This document shows, in pieces, positions 23,463 through 34,524 of a DNA stretch of 49,849 bases. Every line of letters begins with the position of its first letter. The first letter of the stretch is position 1. Source of the stretch: Candidatus Cryptoclostridium obscurum (GTDB taxonomy: Bacteria; Bacillota; Dehalobacteriia; UBA7702); the NCBI GenBank assembly GCA_904420535.1, contig CAJFVQ010000013.1, positions 1 through 49,849 of the forward strand, in the 5' to 3' direction. Under the pieces are notes generated by a model. It saw only the letters and a list, made by a program, of their open reading frames with translations, did not search any database and had not been told where the DNA came from. A program made the position numbers and the translations under genes.

Positions 23463-24671
23463 TTATTTCTCACATTTTTTCTCAGAAAGAAGAAACGCCT
23501 CCAGACAACGGGGTAAAATGCCATTTAAATGGCTGATTGTAATCCCGTAATTGGTCATGGGTACGCCGGCGTCGGCAGCGCACCCAATGCGAAACTGCAT
23601 CTCCCTACGGTTCAAGGTGCAGCCACCACAATGAATAATCAAGCGATACGGGGAAAGATCCAAAGGGAATTCCACCCCGCTGGTAAAATCAAACCGAAGA
23701 TGCTTTCCCGTATATGATTCCAACCATTTTGGCAGTTTTACCGTGCCGATGTCCTCACATTGGCGATGATGGGTGCAACCTTCTGCAATAAGGATACGGT
23801 TGCCGTCAGCCAGATGATCTAAAGTTTTCACCCCTTCGACTAAGGGGAAAAGCTCCCCTTTATGTCGAGCAAACAATATGGAGAAGGAAGTGAGTTTTAC
23901 ATCCCGGGGGACAATGGACGCTACCTCGGCAAAGGCTTGGCTATCGGTAACCACAAGACGGGGCGGTACGGGCAAAGATGCCAATGCCTCCCTAAGCATA
24001 TTTTCTTTCACGACAACAGCGATGGCATTGCTGTCTAAAATTTCCCGAATCGTTTGCTGCTGAGGCAGAATCAGCCGCCCTTTGGGTGCTGATTTATCGA
24101 CCGGTACCACTAAAACCACGGTGGATCCGGGGACCAGCAGATCTGTAATGATCGGGTAATCTTCCTTTTCTTCAACCACCCTAGTAGCAATCAGTTCTTT
24201 TAATTCATGGATATTTTGAGCAGTTGCAGCGCTGACATAGATCACATGTTCCTTATGACTGGCGGGAATTTCTTCCAATAGATCTGCTTTATTCATAACA
24301 ACCACATAGGGAATCCCTTTTTTCTGAATGCGCTCCAGAATCTTATGATCTTCTTCGGTCATACCACGAACACTGTCCACGACAAGAACAGCAATATCGG
24401 TTTGGTTCAAAGCCTGATAAGCCTTGGCCATCCGCAAATGTCCCAAATCACCTTCATCGTCAAGACCGGGAGTGTCGATCAGCATGACGGGACCTAAAGG
24501 AAGCAATTCCATGGCCTTTTTCACAGGATCCGTAGTGGTTCCCTTTACCTCGGAAACAATGGCCAGATCTTGGCCGGTAATGGCATTGATGATGCTGGAT
24601 TTTCCAGCGTTGCGACAACCAAAAATGCCGATATGTACACGATCTCCTGACGGAGTATCATTCAAGCCCAT
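23463..24671 (-). CDS. hydF: [FeFe] hydrogenase maturation GTPase HydF
   Basis: A 402-residue scaffold protein for building the 2Fe subcluster of the H-cluster. N-terminal GTPase: P-loop GCRNAGKSS near residue 19, DTPG and NKAD. The C-terminal cluster-binding domain shows the family pattern CTHH...HCGGC. It acts with HydE and HydG, encoded directly upstream, and serves both hydrogenases of the element. Last gene of the maturation operon, 21 nt after hydG. Confidence 0.97.
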   Translation of the reverse strand: MGLNDTPSGDRVHIGIFGCRNAGKSSIINAITGQDLAIVSEVKGTTTDPVKKAMELLPLGPVMLIDTPGLDDEGDLGHLRMAKAYQALNQTDIAVLVVDSVRGMTEEDHKILERIQKKGIPYVVVMNKADLLEEIPASHKEHVIYVSAATAQNIHELKELIATRVVEEKEDYPIITDLLVPGSTVVLVVPVDKSAPKGRLILPQQQTIREILDSNAIAVVVKENMLREALASLPVPPRLVVTDSQAFAEVASIVPRDVKLTSFSILFARHKGELFPLVEGVKTLDHLADGNRILIAEGCTHHRQCEDIGTVKLPKWLESYTGKHLRFDFTSGVEFPLDLSPYRLIIHCGGCTLNRREMQFRIGCAADAGVPMTNYGITISHLNGILPRCLEAFLLSEKKCEK

Positions 24672-24692
24672 GGTATATTCCCCCTTAAAACC

Positions 24693-26114
24693 TTAAAATC
24701 GAAAATCGCGCTGATTTCCCTCGGCAATGGCCTGTAAATTTCTTTTGGCAATTTCTTTAATCTTTGCACTGGGGATATGCTCTACCTCTTTGGCAATGAG
24801 AGCCTCACCCAAACGCTTCGTCTCCTCGGAAGCATAATCGCTCAAGTACTCCTGCAATGTCATCAAAGCGTTGGGGTGGCAACAATTTAAAATCTTGCCG
24901 CTTTTGCAAAGGGACATAAAGCGATCGCCAGTACGACCTTCCCGATAGCAGGCTGTGCAGAAACTGGGGATATAATCCATTTCCATCAGCCAGCGGATCA
25001 CCTCATCCAGGGTTCTGGTGTCGCTGATGTCGAACTGGGCGGAATTTTCATAAGCCGGTTCCGGCTCACAATAGCCTCCCACCGAAGTTCGAGATCCACC
25101 GCTGATCTGGGAGATTCCCAAATGCAGAACCCGTTCTCTGCTTTTTTGCGATTCTCTGGTAGAGACGATCATACCGGTATAAGGTACAGCAATGCGGATA
25201 CATGCCACCACTTTGGCGAAAATGTCGTCGTCTAAACTGTTTTTAAAATCCGCCACGTCAATATCATCGGCAGGGCAAAGTCTCGGTACGCTGATGGTAT
25301 GGGGTCCGACACCAAAAACCGCCTCCAAATGTTCGGCGTGCATCAACAGTCCGGTAAATTCATAGCGGTATTTGTCCAATCCAAAAAGGACACCGAGGCC
25401 TACGTCATCAATGCCGCCGGCCATGGCGCGATCCATGGCTTCGGTATGGTAGTCGTAATCATGTTTGGGACCCGTGGGGTGGAGCTGCAAATAACTTTCT
25501 TTATGGTACGTTTCCTGGAAGAGGATGTAAGTACCGATCCCTGCATCACGGAGCTTTCTATAATTCTCCACCGTCGTTGCGGCGATATTCACATTCACCC
25601 TGCGGATAGCGCCATTCTTATGTTTAATCCCATAAATCGTATCGATGCTTTCCAATATATATTCAATGGGATTGTTTTTGGGATCCTCGCCGGATTCAAT
25701 GGCCAAACGTTTATGGCCCATATCCTGTAAAGCGATGACTTCACGCTCAATATCTTTTTGACTCAGCTTTTTTCTGGCAATGGTCTTATTCTTTCTGTGA
25801 TAAGGGCAGTAGGTACAGCCATTGATGCAATAATTGGAGAGGTACAATGGCGCGAAAATCACAATGCGGTTTCCATAAAAATCTTTTTTGATTTGTTCCG
25901 CCAAAGCATACATTTCCTGATTTTTTTCCTCAATATCGCAATCCAACAGCACTGCAGCCTCTCTGTGGGTCAGCCCCTTACGCTCTCTGGCCTTGTTTAA
26001 AATCTCGTCGATCAATGCCGCATTGCTTTTGTTCTTTTCCGCATAGGCTAAAGTATCCATGATTTCTTCATGGTGAATGAACTCTTCTGCTTTCTTCGAT
26101 AATGGATTATACAT
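24693..26114 (-). CDS. hydG: [FeFe] hydrogenase maturase HydG (tyrosine lyase)
   Basis: A 473-residue radical-SAM enzyme that splits tyrosine to supply the CO and CN ligands of the H-cluster. The radical-SAM cluster motif CINGCTYC lies near residue 87. The C-terminal cysteine cluster for the auxiliary [5Fe-4S] site is present (CTACYREGRTGDRFM, then a CC near NCCHPNA). Strong AAAGGAG before the ATG, 12 nt after hydE. Distinguished from ThiH by the extended C-terminal cysteine region and the neighbours. Confidence 0.97.
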   Translation of the reverse strand: MYNPLSKKAEEFIHHEEIMDTLAYAEKNKSNAALIDEILNKARERKGLTHREAAVLLDCDIEEKNQEMYALAEQIKKDFYGNRIVIFAPLYLSNYCINGCTYCPYHRKNKTIARKKLSQKDIEREVIALQDMGHKRLAIESGEDPKNNPIEYILESIDTIYGIKHKNGAIRRVNVNIAATTVENYRKLRDAGIGTYILFQETYHKESYLQLHPTGPKHDYDYHTEAMDRAMAGGIDDVGLGVLFGLDKYRYEFTGLLMHAEHLEAVFGVGPHTISVPRLCPADDIDVADFKNSLDDDIFAKVVACIRIAVPYTGMIVSTRESQKSRERVLHLGISQISGGSRTSVGGYCEPEPAYENSAQFDISDTRTLDEVIRWLMEMDYIPSFCTACYREGRTGDRFMSLCKSGKILNCCHPNALMTLQEYLSDYASEETKRLGEALIAKEVEHIPSAKIKEIAKRNLQAIAEGNQRDFRF

Positions 26115-26126
26115 ATTTCCTCTCCT

Positions 26127-27170
26127 TTACTTAAAATCTCCCTTAGATATTTTGATCTCATAACCGATCTTCGCCAAATCATTTCTGATTTTTTCAATGG
26201 CTTCTGCATTTTCCATACCACTGTATTTTTTATGGTCATAAAGCTCATAGTTTTTACAAGCAAACTCCGGGGATAAATTTGGCATAATTACATTGGCTCC
26301 GGCTAAAATGCCCATTTGGCGCCCTTGGGGAGCAATGGTGTTTAAAGCCGTTGTTGCCGGCAACAGTAAGCGGGGATTCATCAGACGGAGTACCCCCAAA
26401 AGAAACAAGGTCAGATCCAAAGTGCCGGCAGGCTCCTTGGCAAAAGGCGTTTGATGATGAGGAATGAAAGGGCCGATTCCTACCATCTGGGGAGAAAATC
26501 TTTGAATAAATAATAGATCTTCCGCCAAACATTCATTGGTCTGATGGGGTGAACCCACCATAAACCCAGTTCCGACCTGGTATCCCAAGGATTTCAGATC
26601 TTCCAGACATTGGATCCGCCGTTCCCAAGACATGGAGTTCGGGTGGAGACTTTCATAATGGGAACGCAAATAAGTTTCATGTCGTAGTAAGTATCGGTCC
26701 GCTCCTGCCTCTCGGAACATTTGGTATACATCTCTGCTTTTTTCCCCCACCGACAAGGTCACAGCCACATCAGGGAACCATTCTTTGATGATACGCACCG
26801 TATTTGCCAAGTCCTCATCCCGAAAACCGGGATCCTCTCCGCCCTGCAGCACAAAGGTACGGAATCCCAAATCATATCCGCGGAGGCAGCATTGGAGAAT
26901 TTCCCTCTGACTCAAGCGATAGCGGTTCACCCCAGGATTTCCTCGGCGAATCCCGCAGTAATAACAATTATTTTTGCAAAAATTAGAGATCTCAATGAGC
27001 CCCCGAATATAAACGTCATTGCCGAAAACAGATTGCGCCGCAGCGCGACTGTGTGAAAAAAGGTATTGACTGAGGGACTCATTGCGATGCTCCAGCAAAT
27101 ACAGCCACTCCTCTTTTGTCAACACTTTCGTTGTTTCCAGTTGATCAATCAGCGCTTTTGCCACTTTCAT
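26127..27170 (-). CDS. hydE: [FeFe] hydrogenase maturase HydE
   Basis: A 347-residue radical-SAM enzyme with the cluster motif CKNNCYYC near residue 64, followed by GIRRGN and the LQGGED segment typical of HydE. It helps assemble the bridging part of the 2Fe subcluster. The start overlaps the stop of the TM1266-family gene (ATGA), so their translation is coupled. Second gene of the unit TM1266-hydE-hydG-hydF. Confidence 0.97.
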   Translation of the reverse strand: MKVAKALIDQLETTKVLTKEEWLYLLEHRNESLSQYLFSHSRAAAQSVFGNDVYIRGLIEISNFCKNNCYYCGIRRGNPGVNRYRLSQREILQCCLRGYDLGFRTFVLQGGEDPGFRDEDLANTVRIIKEWFPDVAVTLSVGEKSRDVYQMFREAGADRYLLRHETYLRSHYESLHPNSMSWERRIQCLEDLKSLGYQVGTGFMVGSPHQTNECLAEDLLFIQRFSPQMVGIGPFIPHHQTPFAKEPAGTLDLTLFLLGVLRLMNPRLLLPATTALNTIAPQGRQMGILAGANVIMPNLSPEFACKNYELYDHKKYSGMENAEAIEKIRNDLAKIGYEIKISKGDFK

Positions 27171-27427
27171 GCGTTGCCTCTGGTGGTTTTTGCATAAACT
27201 GTTTTGGCATTAACTCCCGGCAGCATACCAATTTTGCCGGAGACAGAGCTGATAACGTCATTGGGCGCATCCATGGTAATACTGATAATCGAAACGCCCT
27301 TTTCCGGGTAAGGCAATCCCATGCGTCCTATGATATATTGCCGGTTTTCACTCAATATTTTGTTGATGCTCTCTGCTGATGCGATATCCTCCACAATGAT
27401 ACCGATTAAGGCAATACGCGTTTCCAT
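27167..27427 (-). CDS. TM1266-family hydrogenase system regulator
   Basis: An 86-residue protein of the TM1266 (iron-only hydrogenase system regulator) family with an ACT-like, NikR C-terminal-like fold: METRIALIGIIVED, MGLPYPEKGVSIISITMDAP, SGKIGMLPGVNAKTVYAK. Family members are almost always next to hydE/F/G, but their action is not established. TGGAGG before ATG at 27427 sets the start; the frame extends upstream only through the leader terminator. First gene of the maturation operon, behind a structured leader. Confidence 0.88.
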   Translation of the reverse strand: METRIALIGIIVEDIASAESINKILSENRQYIIGRMGLPYPEKGVSIISITMDAPNDVISSVSGKIGMLPGVNAKTVYAKTTRGNA

Positions 27428-27469
27428 AAATACCTCCATTTTCAATCGCAAATATAGTACATTATAAAC

Positions 27470-27580
27470 AAAAAACCTTTGCACTGCGGCGCAAAGGTAT
27501 CAAAAAGGGATAAAAATCCCCTGTGAATATTCTTTTTACGCCTTCTTACGCAGGGCGAACCTTTGTAATCAGTGCTTTTC
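27470..27580 (-). ncRNA. Structured leader with terminator/antiterminator, riboswitch-like, before the hyd maturation operon
   Basis: The leader ends in a strong terminator: ACCTTTGC (27498-27491), loop, GCAAAGGT (27482-27475), then six T. An upstream CAAAGGT (27565-27559) is the exact complement of ACCTTTG, so it can seize the terminator's left arm. GCACTG (27575-27570) can pair with CAGTGC (27486-27481). Inside the CAAAGGT/ACCTTTG stem lie two hairpins: CGCC (27557-27554) with GGCG, and GGGAT with ATCCC followed by TTTTTG. CCCTG in the first loop can also pair with CAGGG. A closing stem around two hairpins, overlapping a terminator, is a riboswitch-like layout in which stabilising the closing stem would turn expression on. 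I could not match any known class. Confidence 0.6.
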
Positions 27581-27584
27581 TTTT

Positions 27585-27613
27585 ACTATACCATCAACTT
27601 TCTTTGGAAACAA
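27585..27613 (-). promoter_or_regulatory. Promoter of the hydrogenase maturation operon
   Basis: On the minus strand TTGTTT (27613-27608) and TATAGT (27590-27585) are 17 nt apart. Transcription should start near 27579, giving about 150 nt of leader before the TM1266-family gene. The remaining DNA up to attR (27614-27738) is AT-rich with no gene. Confidence 0.7.
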
Positions 27614-27738
27614 GTAACAATTTTAAGATAAAATTCAATTATTTTGTCTCATATAAGACAAAAATATTTTATTAAATAAAAGTCTCCTCATATCTGATCG
27701 CATGACTTTTGCCGTAGCCATACATTTTCAAAGGATCA

Positions 27739-27759
27739 TTTTTTATGCTTCTGTAGGTA
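27739..27759. other. attR: right recombination junction
   Basis: The element arm TTTTTTATGCTTCT (27739-27752) is the exact reverse complement of the left arm. GTA follows, then the GGTA core at 27756-27759, after which cotJC resumes. Beyond the 14-bp arms, similarity between the two ends continues imperfectly for about 15 bp, as is usual for att sites of serine recombinases. Confidence 0.8.
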
Positions 27760-28169
27760 CTGAAGAGCTGGGGCATATGGAAATGATTGCCGCCATGGTG
27801 CATCAATTAACGCGTGAGATGACCATGGAAGAAATTAAGGCAGCAGGATTCGATAAATACTTTGTCGACCATACCAATGGCGTTTATCCTGTCTCTGCTG
27901 CAGGCGTTCCCTTTACTATGTCATATCTCGGGGTCAAAGGCGATCCCATTGCCGATCTCAGTGAAGATATGGCTGCGGAGCAAAAGGCAAGAGTCACTTA
28001 CGACAATATCCTGCGTCTCGTCGATGATCCGGATATTTTGGATCCCATTCGCTTCCTCAGAGAACGCGAAATCGTCCATTACCAACGATTTGGTGAAAGC
28101 CTCCGCATCGTCCAGGATAACCTTGATGCCAAAAATTTTTATGCCTTCAATCCTTCCTTTGACAAATAA
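27760..28169 (+). CDS. cotJC: cotJC 3' segment (codons 63-198)
   Basis: The C-terminal two thirds of CotJC, a manganese-catalase-like spore coat protein: TEELGHMEMIAAMVHQL with metal-ligand Glu and His, the AAGVPFT segment, KGDPIADLSEDMAAEQKAR, LREREIVHYQRFGE. An open frame runs upstream to 27702 through attR, but those codons belong to the element and have no ribosome site. This half therefore has no start of its own and depends on joining to 5234-5420. The sequence is not degraded, so selection on the joined gene is likely. A terminator follows directly. Confidence 0.9.
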
Positions 28170-28175
28170 GCAGAC

Positions 28176-28213
28176 AAAAAAGCCGCTCCTATTTCTGGGA
28201 GCGGTTTTATATT
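28176..28213. terminator. Bidirectional terminator between cotJC and spoIID
   Basis: CCGCTCC (28183-28189) pairs with GGAGCGG (28198-28204). T-rich runs follow on both strands (TTTTATATTTT on plus, CTTTTTTG on minus). It would end the restored cotJ operon on the plus strand and spoIID on the minus strand. Confidence 0.8.
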
Positions 28214-28223
28214 TTAGATCTTA

Positions 28224-29222
28224 TCAACTTTGCGTTTCCAAATAGCATCCGGGATAGTAATGGGTGAGAATCTCTTCAAATGTATATCCCTCTTTGGCCA
28301 TACCATTTGCCCCATGTTGACAGAGCCCTACACCATGTCCGTATCCGATTGTAGAAATGGACAAAACGCCATCATTGATTTCAAAGGAAAAATTGGTAGA
28401 ATTTAACCCCAGTTTTTGACGGAAATCGGTTCCTTTCCATTGGGTACCACCGTAGGAAACCTCTTCCGCGCGGCCACTCGCCGTTTGGGATTTCACCACA
28501 GGTACCTCGCTGGGAGAAGCGGAACAATAAACAACCCCGTCATTCAAGCAGGCGTTTGCCTCTGCAACAGAAAGTTCCACCGTTTCTTGATAACGGGGTG
28601 CATCCGTATCCCAAGAACAATCAACGCTTACCAAATAAGGATAAGGAGTTCCCCAAACCTCTTCTGCAGAGGCAGTCTTCCCACCGCAAGTAGAATGGAA
28701 AAAAGTCTTTGCCAGCTGCCCGTCATAACAAAGTACCATGCCGGAGGTGGCTGTCACAGCCTCACGAAGACGGGCTTCATTTTCATCGAAACGTTCATTC
28801 CAACGTTCTCTTCGCTGGGATTCATCGTAATAGGCTTGACAACAACGGTAATCGTCACAAAGGGGTTGCCCTTCTTGTAACTTTGACTCCGTATAAGTAC
28901 GCGCGGCGATAGCTTGCGCCTTTAATGCTTCTTCGTAAAACTGCGGCGAAACCTCTGCCGAAAGAACTCCTATCAAATAATCTTCTAAAGTAAGCGTATC
29001 CACAGTGCCGTCACTGCGGGTGACAGAGATCATTTTCTCTTCTGAAACACCGCTTCCAGAATGAGAAATGATTGTCTCTTGGGTTTCTTGTTGTTCCGAT
29101 TGTTCCAACGTTATGGCGGTGCCGCTGCTGCTACCAATCATTGCCAGCGTTATGGCACCAATACAAAGGAAAATCACCGCAGCGCTAATTCTGCGGTGGC
29201 ATTTTTTTTGATGTTTTCTCAA
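28224..29222 (-). CDS. spoIID: Stage II sporulation protein D
   Basis: A 332-residue membrane-anchored peptidoglycan lytic transglycosylase needed for engulfment of the forespore. N-terminal membrane helix at about 12-32, then the SpoIID domain: LEDYLIGVLSAEV, catalytic-region EALKAQAIAARTY, FHSTCGGKTASAEEVWG, and GYGHGVGLCQHGANGMA near the end. Start TTG with GGGAGGAGGTGG upstream. It lies downstream of ywmB and the atp operon, as in Bacillus but without murAA between. Confidence 0.95.
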   Translation of the reverse strand: MRKHQKKCHRRISAAVIFLCIGAITLAMIGSSSGTAITLEQSEQQETQETIISHSGSGVSEEKMISVTRSDGTVDTLTLEDYLIGVLSAEVSPQFYEEALKAQAIAARTYTESKLQEGQPLCDDYRCCQAYYDESQRRERWNERFDENEARLREAVTATSGMVLCYDGQLAKTFFHSTCGGKTASAEEVWGTPYPYLVSVDCSWDTDAPRYQETVELSVAEANACLNDGVVYCSASPSEVPVVKSQTASGRAEEVSYGGTQWKGTDFRQKLGLNSTNFSFEINDGVLSISTIGYGHGVGLCQHGANGMAKEGYTFEEILTHYYPGCYLETQS

Positions 29223-29262
29223 GAAGCCACCTCCTCCCTATCATTGTATGGAGGATCTTTGC

Positions 29263-30054
29263 TTAATATTCCGAAAAAACGAGAGGGCTTCCCAGATAGA
29301 AACAAGTTTCGTCAAGAACCTCATTGTCAAACATGGCAATTTGCATATTGATCGATTGATCATTGGAAGTAACGCTCCGCGGCAAGCCAGGACAGTAACC
29401 ACTTTGGCTTAAATAGGTTTCATTCTCCACTCCCTCTAAAATCTCGCCGCCAACAGAGTGAAAAACCAACGATGCAACGGATTTTTTCTCGTCCATAGAC
29501 AAAATGGTATTAAATTCTCCGGAAAGAAGCATGCTCGTTTCTCCGTCACCTCCCACAGCTTCAAACAAAGTTTCCGCCTTTTTCCCAATGGCGGGAACTG
29601 CAGCCAAATCTTGATCTTCTGTGAGATTCACAATAAGGTACGTTTCTGTTGTTCCTTCGGTACTGCTGATACTTTGAATCACTAAATCCACGGCATAGCC
29701 ATCATCGGTAGTGCCTTCTGCGGTAATTCCCACATTATAGTCGTCCTTATAGGTGGTGGTTTCAACGGAAAGTTGATCGCCCAAAACTTCGATGGCCTTT
29801 TCATAAAGGGCTTTAATATCATCCAAAGTTTTGGCTGTGGCATCTAAGGTTCCCCAGCTCTGTGCTGTCACACCGGAAAAAACTGCGCCGCTGTTTTCAA
29901 AGGCAGTAATTAAGATATCATCAGCTTCACCTGTGGTTTCTGCAGTGCGCGGCAAAAAATACACCGCAATTGCCAAAAGAATGACAATTAGCATTACTGC
30001 AGCAATGAGTAACATCATTTTTTTATTCCAAAATCTTCGTTTAGTAGAATCCAT
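29263..30054 (-). CDS. YwmB-like membrane-anchored protein
   Basis: A 263-residue protein with an N-terminal membrane helix (MMLLIAAVMLIVILLAIAVYFLP) and an extracytoplasmic domain of about 215 residues that looks like the YwmB family (TATA-binding-like fold). Its place between atpC and spoIID matches ywmB in Bacillus. ATG at 30054 has GGGAG 7 nt upstream. The function is unknown; the family is linked to sporulation or the envelope only by location. Confidence 0.6.
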   Translation of the reverse strand: MDSTKRRFWNKKMMLLIAAVMLIVILLAIAVYFLPRTAETTGEADDILITAFENSGAVFSGVTAQSWGTLDATAKTLDDIKALYEKAIEVLGDQLSVETTTYKDDYNVGITAEGTTDDGYAVDLVIQSISSTEGTTETYLIVNLTEDQDLAAVPAIGKKAETLFEAVGGDGETSMLLSGEFNTILSMDEKKSVASLVFHSVGGEILEGVENETYLSQSGYCPGLPRSVTSNDQSINMQIAMFDNEVLDETCFYLGSPLVFSEY

Positions 30055-30129
30055 AGAATCACTCCCTTTTGGTAGCATTTCCCAAAAGGAACAGATTATA
30101 CACGTTCTGTGTCATGGAAATATTTCATT

Positions 30130-30170
30130 TTTTTATAATAAAAAGAGGATGGAAAAACCATCCTCTTTTA
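30130..30170. terminator. Terminator after the ATP synthase operon
   Basis: A perfect 12-bp stem (30141-30152 with 30158-30169) with a 5-nt loop. On the minus strand TTTTTATTATAAAAA follows. It lies 20 bases beyond the atpC stop and ends the atp operon transcript. Confidence 0.85.
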
Positions 30171-30188
30171 TCATTGCATACAGCAAAA

Positions 30189-30593
30189 TTATTCCGCAAT
30201 TTTTAAGCGGGTAATCGCTCTTTTCAAAGCGGCTTCCGCCCTGTCCACATCGAGCCCCTCAGTACGGCTGTTCAGTCGTTCTTCGGCCCGGGCTTTGGCT
30301 TCTTTTGCACGTTCCACATCAATGTCTTCGCGCTTTTCCGCAGATTTCGCAAGAATTACAGCTTTATCATGATTGATTTCCAAAAAACCGCCGCTGACAA
30401 AAAGCTGTTCTTCATTGCCGCCTGCAGGAGTGATGCGCAACTGACCGATAGTGAGGCCGGTAATCAACGCAGTATGACCGGGCAAAATACCAATTCCACC
30501 CAAAGTCGCAGGAGCGTAAATGGAAGTAACGTCGGCAGAATATACAATTTTCTCAGGGGTTACGATCTCCAAAGAGATTTGTCTATCTGACAT
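30189..30593 (-). CDS. atpC: F1Fo ATP synthase epsilon subunit
   Basis: A 134-residue epsilon subunit: N-terminal beta-sandwich (LEIVTPEKIVYSADVTSIYAP, GILPGHTALITGLTIG) and a C-terminal helical hairpin rich in alanine, arginine and glutamate. It couples and inhibits rotation in the central stalk. Last gene of the operon, 2 nt after atpD. Confidence 0.97.
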   Translation of the reverse strand: MSDRQISLEIVTPEKIVYSADVTSIYAPATLGGIGILPGHTALITGLTIGQLRITPAGGNEEQLFVSGGFLEINHDKAVILAKSAEKREDIDVERAKEAKARAEERLNSRTEGLDVDRAEAALKRAITRLKIAE

Positions 30594-30595
30594 GA

Positions 30596-32062
<1,467 letters not shown>

Positions 32063-32069
32063 TTAAAAT

Positions 32070-32951
32070 TTATTCGAGGGCGGCAGCACCGCCAACGATT
32101 TCTGTAATTTCTGTGGTAATAGCAGCTTGACGTGCTCTGTTCAAGGTCAAAGTCAAGCTTTGGATGAGTTCTGCCGCATTGTCGGTGGCAGCGCTCATGG
32201 CCGTCATTCTGGCTCCATGTTCACTGGCCTTGGATTCCAGCAATGCACCGAAGACCAAGGTTTCCACATAAGCGGGAAGCAACACACCGAGGACAGCTTC
32301 TTCCGAAGGTTCGAAGAGGTAGTCGGAAACGATACCATTCGCCGCATCCGAGGGTTCTTCTTCCTTTTCCACCTTTTCCACAGGAACGATGGGCAAAAGC
32401 TGCATATCTGTGGGAGTGTTGGACATGGCAGAGCGGAATTTGCTAAATACGAGATGAATTTCATCGTATTCACCAGTGGTATAGAGATGGATCAAATCCA
32501 GAGCAATGGATTTCCCCGTGGAATAAGTAGGGACATCACCAATGCCAAGATAGGATTTCATCACATTATAACCACGTTTGGCAAAATACTCGCTGCCTTT
32601 TTTGCCCACAGCCATAATAGCCGTTTCTTCTTCCCTAGCCTTGATCTGGCGTTCGCATTCTTTAATAATATTGGCGTTAAAACCGCCGCAAAGGCCGCTA
32701 TCGCCGCTGACGAGAACGTAGAGAACCTTATGGACCTCTCTTTTTTCCTGCAAAGGATGGGAAGAGTCGCCACCTTTTTCGGAAAGGTCACCCAAAACCT
32801 CACGCACCTTTTCGGCATAAGGTCTGGCTGCTATCACACCGGACTGAGCACGACGCAGTTTGGCAGAGGAAACCATTTTCATGGCTTTTGTAATCTGACC
32901 GGTACTTTCGATACTGCGAATGCTTCGTCTGATATCACTCATGCTTGCCAT
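32070..32951 (-). CDS. atpG: F1Fo ATP synthase gamma subunit
   Basis: A 293-residue central-stalk subunit. N- and C-terminal coiled-coil helices carry the conserved ITKAMKMVSSAKLRRAQ and the terminal NRARQAAITTEITEIVGGA. The middle domain includes SGDSGLCGGFN. Located between atpA and atpD as usual. Confidence 0.97.
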   Translation of the reverse strand: MASMSDIRRSIRSIESTGQITKAMKMVSSAKLRRAQSGVIAARPYAEKVREVLGDLSEKGGDSSHPLQEKREVHKVLYVLVSGDSGLCGGFNANIIKECERQIKAREEETAIMAVGKKGSEYFAKRGYNVMKSYLGIGDVPTYSTGKSIALDLIHLYTTGEYDEIHLVFSKFRSAMSNTPTDMQLLPIVPVEKVEKEEEPSDAANGIVSDYLFEPSEEAVLGVLLPAYVETLVFGALLESKASEHGARMTAMSAATDNAAELIQSLTLTLNRARQAAITTEITEIVGGAAALE

Positions 32952-32997
32952 TACGGTTCACCACCTTCCGAATTTCTTAATACTTTCAAGCAGAAAA

Positions 32998-34524
<1,527 letters not shown>

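Larger units (their letters stand above)
5417..27759. mobile_element. Skin-like intervening element splitting cotJC, with metabolic cargo
   Basis: The interval between the two halves of cotJC is 22,339 bp from core to core. Both ends share GGTA, flanked inside the element by exact 14-bp inverted arms (5422-5435 and 27739-27752), as expected for the attL/attR pair of a large serine recombinase. Such a recombinase gene lies 20 bp inside the left end. The cores are direct repeats, so recombination should excise a circle and restore cotJC. This architecture parallels the skin element of sigK in Bacillus subtilis. No phage structural, replication or conjugation genes are visible. The cargo is two [FeFe] hydrogenases, hydE/F/G, a Tat translocase, four folate C1 genes, an FNT channel and a LysR regulator. 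Precise excision during sporulation is inference. Confidence 0.85.

Noticed and set aside
5456-27738. The element as a conventional prophage or conjugative transposon
   Set aside because: No capsid, tail, lysis, relaxase, type IV secretion or replication gene is visible; only the recombinase unit is mobile-type.
27702-28169. A separate 155-residue manganese-catalase-like gene starting at 27702
   Set aside because: The first 19 codons are the element end (attR arm) with no ribosome site; homology to CotJC begins exactly at the core.
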